From Acidobacteriota bacterium (GTDB taxonomy: Bacteria > Acidobacteriota > Vicinamibacteria > Vicinamibacterales > UBA8438): a stretch of DNA of 57,525 bases. The stretch lies in contig JAGWAJ010000010.1 of NCBI GenBank assembly GCA_021296475.1, forward strand, positions 31,792-89,316. Reading direction: 5' to 3'. Made by a program: the position numbers and the translations under genes. Below, piece after piece: positions 8,658-16,993 of this stretch. The notes under the pieces were generated by a model, which was not told where the DNA came from, did no database searches, and saw only the letters and a list, made by a program, of their open reading frames with translations. How positions within the stretch are numbered: position 1 is the first letter of the stretch; each line of letters opens with the position of its first letter.

Positions 8658-8693
8658 TCATGGTCGTCGCCGATCCGATGCGGGCGCATGGCG

Positions 8694-9677
8694 TCAGCGC
8701 GCGGGCGCCCCGTCGACGCGGTATCCGACGTACGCGGCCAACACGAGGTCGTGCAGCGTGCGGCACTTCTGCTGCAGGCGCCGGAGGCGGTCGGCGCGCT
8801 CGTCCAGACTCGGTCGGCCCGACCAGCGTCCGCGCGTCGCCTGGGCCAGATCGTGTGCCGTCTGTCGCGCCTCGGCCGTCGGACCCGGACCGAGCGCGGC
8901 CGCGTTCAGGGCACCGGAGGCCATCTCGACCGCGCGACACAGCGAGCGCGGCAACAGCACGTCGGTGACGAGGAGATCCAGCACCCGGTCCGCGCTGATC
9001 TCGGCTCCGTGGCACCGGGCGTAGGCGTCGAGGGCCTGGCAGATCCGCAGCAGGCCGGGCCAGTCGCCGCCGACAGCGCCCTCCCGCCCTTCCCGCACGA
9101 GCGCGAGCTGGGCCAGGAGGAGCGCGATCATCAACTGCGCCCGCTCCGCGAATCTCCCGAGCTGCAGGAAGCGCCAGCCCTCGTCGCGGTACATCGTCGT
9201 CTGCGCCACGCCCGAGAAGGTGTCGAGGTCGCGGGCCACGGCGACGTAGAAGGCCTCCGGTGCCGTCTTCCAGATGTCGTCGATGGTGCGCGCGCTGAAG
9301 CGGAGCCAGGCCGCGTTCAGGCAGGTCCACATCTCGCTGCTGATGCGGTGCCGGACCTGCCTCGCGTTTTCCCGGGCGCAGGCGAGCCCGTTGCGGATCG
9401 AGTCCGGGTTCGCCGACTCGAAGGTGAGGTCGTCGGCCAGGGTGAACGAGTCCGCGAGCGTGTAATCGTCGTCCTCGCTCGTTGCGAAGGCGAGCTCCGG
9501 TCCCGGCGGCCTCCGGTGCAGCGAATCGTAGATGCGCCGCCAGCCGAAGTTGATCTCTCGCACGGGCCGATCGACCAGCGTCTCGACCTGACAGCTCAGC
9601 AGGCGGCAGAGGTGCTCCGTTCGCTCGAGGTAGCGGCCCATCCAGTAGAGGTCTTCCGCGTTGCGCGAGAGGATCAT
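8694..9677 (-). CDS. Alpha-E domain (DUF403) protein
   Basis: A 327-residue alpha-helical protein starting MILSRNAEDLYWMGRYLERT, the standard opening of the alpha-E family. Further marks are ARENARQVRHRISSEMW, the FLQLGRFAERAQLM segment and the LLPRSLCRAV stretch. Its ATG overlaps the stop of the upstream ATP-grasp gene by 4 bp (ATGA), so the two are translationally coupled. Alpha-E proteins nearly always pair with circularly permuted ATP-grasp ligases and are thought to take part in peptide synthesis or tagging, but the reaction is not established. No transglutaminase-like partner or proteasome-like protease is nearby. Confidence 0.9.
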   Translation of the reverse strand: MILSRNAEDLYWMGRYLERTEHLCRLLSCQVETLVDRPVREINFGWRRIYDSLHRRPPGPELAFATSEDDDYTLADSFTLADDLTFESANPDSIRNGLACARENARQVRHRISSEMWTCLNAAWLRFSARTIDDIWKTAPEAFYVAVARDLDTFSGVAQTTMYRDEGWRFLQLGRFAERAQLMIALLLAQLALVREGREGAVGGDWPGLLRICQALDAYARCHGAEISADRVLDLLVTDVLLPRSLCRAVEMASGALNAAALGPGPTAEARQTAHDLAQATRGRWSGRPSLDERADRLRRLQQKCRTLHDLVLAAYVGYRVDGAPAR

Positions 9678-11107
9678 TCGTCGAGCACCCAGACGTCCTT
9701 GCCGCCGCCGCCCTGGCTCGAGTTGACCACGAGACTCCCTTCGCGGAGCGCCACGCGGCTGAACGCGCCCGGTACCAGCCGGGTCTCGCGGCCGGTGAGC
9801 ACGAAGGGCCTGAGGTCCACCCGCCGCGGCTGGGCGCGGCCGTCGATGACGCACGGCGCGGACGAAAGCTCCAGCACCGGCTGCGAGATGTAGCCGGCCG
9901 GGTTGGCGCGCAGCTCCTTCGCGTACGCCTCCCGTTCCGCCGGCGTGGCGTGGGGGCCGACCAGCATGCCGTAGCCGCCCGAGCCCCCGACCTGCTTCAC
10001 GATCAGGTTCTCGAGGTTGTCGAGCGTGAGCTCCAGATCTTCCGGGCGGCGGCAGATGTGCGTCGGCACGTTCGCCAGCAGCGGGTCCTCGCCCAGGTAG
10101 TAGCGGATCAGGTCCGGAACGTAGGGGTACACGCTCTTGTCGTCCGCCACTCCGGTGCCGGGGGCGTTCACGAGGCTCACCCCGCCCAGGCGGTACGCCT
10201 CCAGGAGGCCCGCCACGCCGAGCAGAGAATCCTCCCGGAACACCAGCGGATCGAGGAAGTCGTCGTCCACGCGCCGGTATATCACGTCGACGCGCCGCAG
10301 CCCCTCCGTCGTCCGCATGTAGACGAGGCCGTTGCGGGTCAGCAGGTCGCGGCCCTCCACCAGCTCGGCCCCGATCTCGTGGGCCAGGAACACGTGCTCG
10401 TAGAACGCGGAGTTGTGGACCCCCGGTGTCAGCAGCGCGATGCGCGGGTCGTGGCAGCCCTCCGGCGCGAGCTCGACGAGCGTTCGCCGCAGCAGACGAC
10501 CGTAGTGCTCTACCTCCCGCACGCGGCAGCGGCGATAGAGTCGGCGCAGGCTCGATTTCACCGCTTTCCGGTTCGCGATCATGTAGGAGACGCCCGACGG
10601 CACCCGGAGGTTGTCCTCGAGCACGAGGAAGCCGTCGTTCGTGCGCACGACATCGCTGCCGCAGATGGCCGCCCACACGCCGTGCGGCGCCGAGAAGCCG
10701 CGCATCTCGGGGCGGTACTGCGGGCAGCCGTGCACGAGGTCCTCCGGCAGGACGCCGTCGGCCAGCACGTGGGCGTCACCGTAGACGTCGGCCAGGAAGC
10801 GGTTCACCGCCCGCACGCGCTGGGTGAGCCCGGTCTCGAGCAGCCGCCACTCGTCGGCCGACACGATCCGCGGCACGCAATCGATCGGGATGATGCGTTC
10901 CTCGGCCTCCTCGCTGCCGTAGACGGTGAAGGTGATTCCCTCGCTCACGAACGAGTGGGTCACGCGCGACTGAATGCTGGCGAGCTCCGCGGTCGAGAGT
11001 CCGCGCAGCGCGTCATGGAGCGCCCGGCTGTGCTCGCGGGGCGTGCCGTCCGGCAGGAACATCTCGTCGTAGACGGCGGCGTCGAGCTCGTAGCTGCCAA
11101 AGTCCAT
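9674..11107 (-). CDS. Circularly permuted type 2 ATP-grasp protein (DUF404/DUF407)
   Basis: A 477-residue protein of the circularly permuted ATP-grasp family. The opening YDEMFLPDGTPREHSRALHD, the core IPIDCVPRIVSADEW, the GFSAPHGVWAAICGSDVVRT stretch, LRVPSGVSYMIANR, LLTPGVHNSAFYEHVFLA and the NLIVKQVGGSGGYGML ATP-binding region are all visible. These enzymes are predicted to ligate an amino group to a carboxylate using ATP; the substrate is unknown. ATG 11107 is preferred over an in-frame TTG at 11149, although neither has a clear ribosome site. It is coupled to the alpha-E gene by a 4-bp overlap. Confidence 0.88.
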   Translation of the reverse strand: MDFGSYELDAAVYDEMFLPDGTPREHSRALHDALRGLSTAELASIQSRVTHSFVSEGITFTVYGSEEAEERIIPIDCVPRIVSADEWRLLETGLTQRVRAVNRFLADVYGDAHVLADGVLPEDLVHGCPQYRPEMRGFSAPHGVWAAICGSDVVRTNDGFLVLEDNLRVPSGVSYMIANRKAVKSSLRRLYRRCRVREVEHYGRLLRRTLVELAPEGCHDPRIALLTPGVHNSAFYEHVFLAHEIGAELVEGRDLLTRNGLVYMRTTEGLRRVDVIYRRVDDDFLDPLVFREDSLLGVAGLLEAYRLGGVSLVNAPGTGVADDKSVYPYVPDLIRYYLGEDPLLANVPTHICRRPEDLELTLDNLENLIVKQVGGSGGYGMLVGPHATPAEREAYAKELRANPAGYISQPVLELSSAPCVIDGRAQPRRVDLRPFVLTGRETRLVPGAFSRVALREGSLVVNSSQGGGGKDVWVLDE

Positions 11108-11230
11108 GTCGATGGACTGAGTTGTATCGCATCGGCGCCGGCGCAGCAACGGGGATCGCGCCGGGCGGGCGCTTCGCGTCAGGCCGACCGCTGGTTGGCG
11201 GCGAGCACGATAGGGGTACGGAGCACGGAC

Positions 11231-11309
11231 GCGTCTGGAGGGCGAGGGTGCGCGCCCGGAGGGCGAGGGTGCGCGCCCGGAGGGCCACGGGCGCGCACCC
11301 TCAAGACGC
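11231..11309. terminator. Long hairpin built on two 21-bp tandem repeats
   Basis: Two exact 21-bp units (11237-11257 and 11258-11278) each end in GAGGGTGCGCGCCC. A perfect 14-bp inverted copy, GGGCGCGCACCCTC, lies at 11289-11302 after a 10-nt loop, and an outer GCGTCT/AGACGC pair closes the structure. Either tandem arm could pair with the single inverted arm. It lies 57 bp past the stop of the leftward frameshifted gene and ~120 bp before the ATP-grasp start. A terminator or folding leader is plausible; there is no T-tract. Confidence 0.55.
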
Positions 11310-11365
11310 GGGCAGGTTACGGACGGCGACCCTGGCGCAGGGGGCCGTCCTATCGGGCAGTACCT

Positions 11366-11670
11366 CTACCGGAACCGGCCGCCCTCGGGTCCCGTGCCCG
11401 AGAAGCTGAGCTCGGGGTCGTACCGCAACACGGTGCGTTCCACCGAAAGGACCACGCCGGCCAGGCCGGCCGCGACGTTGCTGGTCCGCTCGCCCAGCGC
11501 GCGCTGCATGATCTGGACCTCGATGAACTCGTCCAGCTCGCGGGGGAGAACTTCGAGTACGTCGACGCGCATCCAGGGCAGCGCCTCCAGGGCGGGTGTC
11601 ACGGGCATGCTGTCGACGACGAGCAGTACGGCCACGGCTGCGGCCACCAACCAACGACAAGGCGTTTCAT
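11366..11670 (-). pseudogene. Small secreted hypothetical protein, frameshifted in its signal peptide
   Basis: ATG 11670 has a strong AGGAGGG site 6 nt upstream and begins MKRLVVG, but this frame ends after 23 codons. Adding one base in the GGTTGGTTGG stretch near 11650 joins MKRLVVG to LVAAAVAVLLVVDSMPVTPA and gives a good signal peptide on a ~100-residue protein. The mature part (VDVLEVLPRELDEFIEVQIM... to FSGTGPEGGRF) matches no family I know. Either a one-base sequencing deletion or a real mutation explains it; translation from TTG 11650 would give 94 residues. Confidence 0.5.
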
Positions 11671-11810
11671 CGAGTCCCTCCTGGTTCGCAGTATGATCCT
11701 CCCGCGACGGTTGGACTCGCCCGGAGGATCTCGAAAACCGCGGTCCGCCGGCCGAATTCTGTTGCCCGACAAAGGCGCCTCACCGTCTCGGTGAGCGTGA
11801 GAGGATACCG

Positions 11811-12110
11811 ATGCCTGCATACTTCATCATGCGCGTCGACGTTCATGACGCCGAGGCCTACGAGAAGAACATCGAGCCCGCCGCGGAGGCGGTGAAGGCC
11901 TGCGGCGGCGAGTTCCTGGCCAGGGGTGGCCGATGCGAACAGGTGACCGGCCAGGGCCGCGGCCGCAACGTCATCGTCCGATTCCCCGACTTCGAAGCGG
12001 CAAAGGTGTGCATCGCGGATCCGAGGGTCCAGGAGGCCCTGCAACGGACGGACGGCGCGTGCTCACGGGACTCGACCATCGTCGAAGGGCTCCAGGAGTC
12101 CGCGTCGTAA
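11811..12110 (+). CDS. DUF1330 family protein
   Basis: A 99-residue protein with the ferredoxin-like dimeric alpha/beta-barrel fold of DUF1330. Visible are AYFIMRVDVHDAEAYEKNIE, FLARGGRCEQVTGQGRGRN and IVRFPDFEAAKVCIADPRVQ. Members bind small molecules or have enzyme-like pockets, with no defined role. The last five codons (Gln-Glu-Ser-Ala-Ser) and the stop lie inside the left arm of the repeat C hairpin, so the C-terminus appears to be supplied by the repeat. The start ATG follows a GAGAGGATACCG leader. Confidence 0.85.
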   Translation: MPAYFIMRVDVHDAEAYEKNIEPAAEAVKACGGEFLARGGRCEQVTGQGRGRNVIVRFPDFEAAKVCIADPRVQEALQRTDGACSRDSTIVEGLQESAS

Positions 12111-12198
12111 GCGGCGCGGACTCCTGGGAGGGTTGGTTGGGCACCCGGCGGAGCCGCCAGGCGACGAATGGTGGGCTAGAAGTCTGCGCCGCAGACTT
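12093..12198 (+). repeat. Dispersed intergenic hairpin element, copy C
   Basis: A perfect 12-bp stem (CAGGAGTCCGCG at 12093-12104, CGCGGACTCCTG at 12115-12126) contains the end and stop codon of the DUF1330 gene. The conserved module follows: GGTTGGTTGGGCACCCGGCG, then GCCAGGCGACGAATGG and GTGGGCTAG. Directly after it, 12180-12198 is a second perfect hairpin, AAGTCTGCG-C-CGCAGACTT, which repeats the family arm. This is the most complete copy in the window. Confidence 0.8.
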
Positions 12199-12202
12199 CC
12201 AT

Positions 12203-12220
12203 CGCGCCCGTGAGGGCGCG
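12203..12220. terminator. Short GC-rich hairpin of the second family
   Basis: CGCGCCC-GTGA-GGGCGCG is a perfect 7-bp stem with a 4-nt loop, just after repeat C. The same stem (CGCGCCC/GGGCGCG) follows the stop codons at 51241 and 54308. There is no T-tract. Confidence 0.5.
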
Positions 12221-12326
12221 CAGGACGGCGGCGACCGCGCACGCCCGGCGCGCCTCGTCGCCCGACCGCGGGCACGGGCCGGCGTCCGGCGGCCCGTGCA
12301 GTGGCGCTGACTGGCGGTCGGCCCAC

Positions 12327-13496
12327 ATGAGCAGACCTCGCGTAAATCGCCGCATCCGTTACGAGCCGGACGAACAGCCCCCGCCCTTCGTGACGCTCGG
12401 TGTCGCCCTGCAGGGCGTCGTTCTCGTCCTCGCGAACACGGTCCTGATGGTGACGATCGTGGTCGGCGCGGCCGGCGAGGACGATGTCTACCTGTCCTGG
12501 GCGGTGTTCGCGGCCCTGATCATCGCCGGCGTCACCACGGCCCTGCAGGCGGCTCACGTCGGTCGGTTCGGCGCCGGCCATATCCTCATGATCGGCGCGG
12601 GGCCGCACTTCATCGCGGTCTCCGTCGTCGCGCTGACGGAAGGCGGGCTGCCGACGCTGGCGAGCCTCATCGTCGTAGCGTCCCTGTTTCAGTTCGCAAT
12701 GGCCGCCTGGCTGCCTTTCCTGCGGCGCATCATCACGCCGATCGTGTCCGGCACCGCGCTCATCCTGATCGGGCTCGCGGTCATGCCCATCGCCGTCGGC
12801 AGGATCGCGGAAGCGTCCGAGGGTGCGCCGGCCGGCGCCCTGATCGTTGCCGGCATGACGCTGGTCGTCGCTACCGCGATGGCGCTGCGCGCCTCGGGCG
12901 TGTGGCGGCTGTGGGCGCCGCTCAGCGGCATCCTGGCCGGCTGCGCGCTGGGGAACGGAAGCGTGCTGGAGGGCGTCCTGGGTGCGACATGGAGCGCTTC
13001 ACTGGGCAACGGCATGACCGTCGGAGTGCTGGCCGCGATCCTGATGACGGCTTTCCTGGAGCTCACAGGTCCGCGACGCCGGCGACTGGAGGCGGTACTC
13101 GACACCTCGGCGCTCCCGCAGATCGATGCTCTCCTGCGCGAGGTCGCAGGCCGGATGAAATGGAGCCGCGCCTCCGTGGATCAGTTGCGCGCGGCCGGCG
13201 AGGAGGCGTTGACGTGTCTGTTGCAGGTGCGCGGGGACCAAGTTGCTGAGATGCCGCCGCGCATGATCCTCGTGGCGCGTCCCGGTCCGGAGGTGGTCGA
13301 CCTGGAGTTCCTGGCTGTCTTCGACGAGCAGAACATCGAGGACCGCCTGACCTATCTGGGAGACCGTGCGGAGACCCCGGAGGAGAGCGAGTCCGAGATC
13401 TCGTTCCGCCTGCTGCGGCACTACGCCTCGTCCGTGCGTCACAAGAAGTACCACGGCATCGATGTCGTCACGGTGAAGGTCGCGGGTTCGCGCTGA
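12327..13496 (+). CDS. Half-length NCS2-like permease fused to a degenerate GHKL/RsbW-like domain
   Basis: A 389-residue protein. Residues ~20-230 are membrane helices resembling the first half of xanthine/uracil permeases (NCS2). Marks are VTLGVALQGVVLVLANTVLM, the AAHVGRFGAGHILMIGAGPH segment, RRIITPIVSGTALILIGLAV and WRLWAPLSGILAGCALG. The second half of an NCS2 transporter, with its substrate-site helices and NTR-type signature, is missing; after one further helix the chain enters a soluble domain (~245-389). That domain has an EEAL N-box-like helix and ISFRLLRHYASSVRHKKYHG, which aligns with the G2 region of RsbW-type ATPases. ATG 12327 is chosen; codons back to 12210 lie in repeat sequence. 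Likely a sensor or regulatory derivative, not a transporter. Confidence 0.6.
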   Translation: MSRPRVNRRIRYEPDEQPPPFVTLGVALQGVVLVLANTVLMVTIVVGAAGEDDVYLSWAVFAALIIAGVTTALQAAHVGRFGAGHILMIGAGPHFIAVSVVALTEGGLPTLASLIVVASLFQFAMAAWLPFLRRIITPIVSGTALILIGLAVMPIAVGRIAEASEGAPAGALIVAGMTLVVATAMALRASGVWRLWAPLSGILAGCALGNGSVLEGVLGATWSASLGNGMTVGVLAAILMTAFLELTGPRRRRLEAVLDTSALPQIDALLREVAGRMKWSRASVDQLRAAGEEALTCLLQVRGDQVAEMPPRMILVARPGPEVVDLEFLAVFDEQNIEDRLTYLGDRAETPEESESEISFRLLRHYASSVRHKKYHGIDVVTVKVAGSR

Positions 13497-13571
13497 GGTC
13501 GGACGTAGCTGAGCATCCCGCTCGGGTGCGGAACGACGCTGAGGCGCCGCGGGTCGCGCGGGGGCGGCCGC

Positions 13572-13584
13572 GAGGCGTCGCCTC
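13572..13584. terminator. Candidate bidirectional terminator stem
   Basis: GAGGCG-T-CGCCTC is a perfect 6-bp inverted repeat in the 127-bp gap between the convergent permease-fusion and TRAP genes. The loop is too small for the full stem to pair, and there is no T-tract. Nothing else is visible in this gap. Confidence 0.25.
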
Positions 13585-13623
13585 CCGAGCAAGGCGGCGC
13601 GGGCCGCGCTCCGACAGGACGGT

Positions 13624-15594
13624 TCAGGTCGAGCGCCGGTCGACGGCCAGCACGACGCAGAACAGGATGACTCCCGCGACGTCGAAGACCGCTACGTCGA
13701 GGCCGGCGAGCGAGGCGGTCGGCCCGGGAGCCAGGAGCAGCCCCGCCGCGGCGAAGACCGCCAGGCGCAGACCGAGGCCCAGGGGCCGGCTGAGCTGGCC
13801 GGCGATCCCGGCTGCGAAGCACGTGACGCCCAGCGTGGCGATGGCGACCGGCAGCAGCATCCCGAGCCAGCTCGCGGCCTCGCCCGAGGGCGTGAGCATG
13901 AGCAGCTCCGGCCGGTAGATGAACATGTACGGCAGGGTGAACCCGACGAGCGCGAAGCGGAACGCCGCCAGGCCCGTCGGCATGATGCGGGTGCCGGCGA
14001 TCGACGACGCGGCGTAGGCCGCGAGCGCCACCGGCGGCGTCACCATCGACATCATTCCGAAGTAGAAGATGAAAAGGTGCGCGGCGAGCGGTATCACGCC
14101 CAGGTTGCCGAGCACCGGGCCGATGAGCGTCGCCATCAGGAGATAGCAGACGGCGGAGGGGAGCCCCATCCCGAGCACGATCGACGAGATCATTATCAGG
14201 ATCAGGGCCAGGAACAGGCTCTGCTCGGCGAGCGGAATGATGGTTGCCGGCAGGCGGGTCCCGACTCCGGTCAGGGTCACGACGCCGATGATGATGCCGA
14301 CGCAGGCGGCGGCTGCGACCAGCGGCACGACCCCCCGCGCCGCGGTGACGAGGCTCACGAGCGTGAAGCGCCAGTCGAGGCGGGTTGCCTTGCTGAGGCT
14401 GCTGACCGCGACGATCACGACGAGCGACAGCGTCACGGCGCGGAACGCCGTGTAGCCGAGCACCAGGAACAGGATGAGGCTGCCGAGCGCCGATCCGAAC
14501 ACGACGCCCGCTGCGCGCGATCGCGCGGCGACTTCCGGCGTGTCGGGTCCGGGCGCGGCCGCCTCTCCCGGCCCGGCGGCGATCGCAACGCGCTTCGCGT
14601 GGAAGTGCACGATCAGGATCAGCGACAGGTAGTACAGGAGCGCCGGAATGAGCGCCGCCCGGATGATCTCCAGGTACGTCACGGGCGGGTCGACGATCTC
14701 GAGCATCATGTAGGCGCCCGCGCCCATCACCGGGGGCATGAGCGCCCCGCCGGAGCTCGCCGCCGCCTGCACGCCGGCCGCCGTCACGGGTTTGAAGCCG
14801 GCGCTCCGCATCATCGGAATCGTGAAGGTCCCGGTCGTCGCGGTGTTCGCGACCGCGCTCCCGGAGAGCGACCCCATGAGTCCGCTGCTCAGGACCGCCA
14901 CCTTGGCCGGGCCACCGGAGCTGCGGCCGAACACCCGTTCGGCAAAGTCGACGATGAAGCGGGTGGCGCCGGTTGCTTCGAGAAACGCGCCGAAGATGAC
15001 GAACAGGAAGACGTAGGTGAACATCACGTTCAGCGCCACGCCGAAGATGCCCTGGCTGTGCAGGAACGTCTGCGCCACGACGCGCTCGATGCCGTAGCCG
15101 CGATGCGGGAACAGCCAGTCCGGGAACGCCGCTCCGAACAGGGCGTACAGGATGAATGCCCCCGCCAGCAACGGCAGAGCCAGCCCGAGGGCGCGCCGGG
15201 CCGCCTCTATCACCAGGCCCAGGCCCAGCAGGCCGATTGCCGTGTCGTACGCCGACTCGAACCCGGCCCGATTCCCGAGGGACTGGCCGTTCACCCACCA
15301 CCCATCGAACAGCGGATCGGTCTGGGTGACGATGTAGCCGCAGCACAGGGCGGCCAACCCCGCCAGCACGACGTCCAGCGCACGGGCGCGCGGATTGTCC
15401 TTCAGCGAGGGGTGGACAGGGATGTTGAGGAAGCAGAGGGTCAGCCCTACCAGCGCAAAGAACGCGAGCCGGCTCTGGGGCGCCAGCAGCGGATAGTTCA
15501 CCTCGATCAAGGTGAAGGCGCACAGCAGAACGCCGAGGCCGCCGCTGACGAGAAGCCGGACGTCGCGCGCCGGAGCGGTGCTCTCCTGGGTCAC
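13624..15594 (-). CDS. TRAP transporter fused permease (DctQM type)
   Basis: A 656-residue polytopic membrane protein with the TIGR02123-type architecture: a small DctQ-like N-terminal part (~1-190) fused to a DctM-like part. The DctM region shows AVLSSGLMGSLSGSAVANTA and TTGTFTIPMMRSAGF, ASSGGALMPPVMGAGAYMML and GMGLPSAVCYLLMATLIGPV. It should import an organic acid or other solute by sodium or proton coupling, fed by the solute-binding lipoprotein encoded upstream. The GTG start overlaps that gene's stop by 4 bp (GTGA). It is the last gene of the nine-gene leftward array. Confidence 0.92.
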   Translation of the reverse strand: MTQESTAPARDVRLLVSGGLGVLLCAFTLIEVNYPLLAPQSRLAFFALVGLTLCFLNIPVHPSLKDNPRARALDVVLAGLAALCCGYIVTQTDPLFDGWWVNGQSLGNRAGFESAYDTAIGLLGLGLVIEAARRALGLALPLLAGAFILYALFGAAFPDWLFPHRGYGIERVVAQTFLHSQGIFGVALNVMFTYVFLFVIFGAFLEATGATRFIVDFAERVFGRSSGGPAKVAVLSSGLMGSLSGSAVANTATTGTFTIPMMRSAGFKPVTAAGVQAAASSGGALMPPVMGAGAYMMLEIVDPPVTYLEIIRAALIPALLYYLSLILIVHFHAKRVAIAAGPGEAAAPGPDTPEVAARSRAAGVVFGSALGSLILFLVLGYTAFRAVTLSLVVIVAVSSLSKATRLDWRFTLVSLVTAARGVVPLVAAAACVGIIIGVVTLTGVGTRLPATIIPLAEQSLFLALILIMISSIVLGMGLPSAVCYLLMATLIGPVLGNLGVIPLAAHLFIFYFGMMSMVTPPVALAAYAASSIAGTRIMPTGLAAFRFALVGFTLPYMFIYRPELLMLTPSGEAASWLGMLLPVAIATLGVTCFAAGIAGQLSRPLGLGLRLAVFAAAGLLLAPGPTASLAGLDVAVFDVAGVILFCVVLAVDRRST

Positions 15595-16601
15595 GGCGCG
15601 GCCTGTTGCGGCCAGACCCCGGCCTCCTGGTAGAAGCGAATCGCGCCGGGATGGAACTCCGTGCCCGTGTCGCGCACCACGTTGTTCGGGTTGATGGCCC
15701 GTCCCGCCGCGTGCTTCTCGACGACCAGCTCCCGGTTCTCGTAGAGCAGCCTCGTCACGTTGTAGACCAGGTCCTCCGGGGCGCCGGCCGAGGTGATGAC
15801 GTGCATCGATCCCACGTCGAGCCCCTCGAACGGCTCGGTCTGCCCGCGATAGGTGTCGGCGGGAATGGTTGCGGGGCGGAAGAAGACGTACTCGTCGGCG
15901 AGCTGCGCCATCTCGTCGCTCCCGTAGGGGATGAACGTGATGTCCATCGACGCCGCGGCCTGCGTGATCGATGCCGTGGGGACCGCCCCGCCGAGGAAGG
16001 TCGCGTCCGCCGAGCCGTCCGTCAGCATGTCGACGGCGGCCTGCTGCGTGGCGTTGAGCGGCGAGAAGTCGTCGTAGGTCACGCCGTGCGCTTCGAGCAG
16101 CGGACCGACGAAGTACTCGAACCCGGCGCCCGCGGGACCGACCGAGACCCGCCGGCCGCGCAGGTCGTCGAGGCTCTCGATGCCGGACGACGCCTGCGTG
16201 ACGAACAGCGCGACGTTGGGCGCCAGAGTCATGACGGAGCGGACCGGATAGGCGCGGTCCCAGCCCTCGCTGCCCCGCACCGCGAAGTAGGTGATGGCCG
16301 CGTTCGACAGGGCGAAGTCCAGCTCGCCGCTCGCCAGCCTCCGGATGTTCTCCTGCGAGCCGCTCGTCGCCTCGGCGGTCACGCTGTAGCCGAACCCGGT
16401 CGCGGTCTCGTTCACGACCTCGGCGAGCGCGCTGCCGACGACGAAGAAGGCGCCGCCGGGGGGCGCCGTCCCCATGCTGAGGAACTGCCGGGACGGCGCG
16501 GCGTCACCCGCATCGCCGCCGCTTCCGCCGCCGCACGCGGCGACGGCCACGCACAGGGCACCGAGTACACCCGCCGGCCACCGAAGTATGGATCGACGCA
16601 A
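15591..16601 (-). CDS. TAXI family TRAP transporter solute-binding lipoprotein
   Basis: A 336-residue protein. The start is taken as TTG 16601, which has an AGGAGG site exactly 6 nt upstream; an in-frame ATG exists further up but would add an unlikely leader. Residues 1-23 form a lipoprotein signal with lipobox VAAC (Cys23). The mature part shows TAXI features: FLSMGTAPPGGAFFVVGSAL, AEATSGSQENIRRLASGE, DFALSNAAI, LRGRRVSVGPAGAGFEY and FIPYGSDEM. It should capture a small organic solute for the fused permease. Ligand identity cannot be read; glutamate-like and aromatic acids are known for the family. Confidence 0.92.
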   Translation of the reverse strand: MRRSILRWPAGVLGALCVAVAACGGGSGGDAGDAAPSRQFLSMGTAPPGGAFFVVGSALAEVVNETATGFGYSVTAEATSGSQENIRRLASGELDFALSNAAITYFAVRGSEGWDRAYPVRSVMTLAPNVALFVTQASSGIESLDDLRGRRVSVGPAGAGFEYFVGPLLEAHGVTYDDFSPLNATQQAAVDMLTDGSADATFLGGAVPTASITQAAASMDITFIPYGSDEMAQLADEYVFFRPATIPADTYRGQTEPFEGLDVGSMHVITSAGAPEDLVYNVTRLLYENRELVVEKHAAGRAINPNNVVRDTGTEFHPGAIRFYQEAGVWPQQAAP

Positions 16602-16639
16602 GAAATGCCTCCTGGAACCCGCAGATGGTACTACGCTTC

Positions 16640-16993
16640 TCATTCCGGGCCGAAGATCGACAGCAGGTGCCCGTCCGGATCGCGGAAGTTGGCGGCCCAC
16701 GAGTCTCCGGTGACGTTGGCCGGCTCCCGCAGGAACTCGACCCCCTTCTCCCGCAGCGCCGCGTAGGCCTCGCGGACGCTCGCCACCGACAGGACGACCT
16801 CCGATGGTCCGGGGTGCTCGGCGAGCCGCGCATGCGCCGCGCTGAGGCAGAGAGTGACCGGACCGGTCTCGAGAAAGACGAATCCGGGAATCTCCTGCTT
16901 CACCGCCACACCCAGCGTGTCCCGGTAGAACGCCCGCGCGCGGTCGAGGTCCGCGGCGCCGAGCATCACGTTGGCAATTCCGGTGATGGTCAT
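16640..16993 (-). CDS. VOC (glyoxalase/dioxygenase superfamily) protein
   Basis: A 117-residue single VOC domain: ANVMLGAADLDRARAFYRDT, PGFVFLETGPVTLCLS, REAYAALREKGVEFL and a terminal NFRDPDGHLLSIFGPE with the usual metal-ligand Glu position. ATG 16993 has an AAGGAGGAG site upstream and overlaps the stop of the CoA-ligase gene by 4 bp. It lies 38 bp before the TAXI gene. The reaction is unknown; VOC proteins include glyoxalases, isomerases and resistance proteins. Confidence 0.9.
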   Translation of the reverse strand: MTITGIANVMLGAADLDRARAFYRDTLGVAVKQEIPGFVFLETGPVTLCLSAAHARLAEHPGPSEVVLSVASVREAYAALREKGVEFLREPANVTGDSWAANFRDPDGHLLSIFGPE

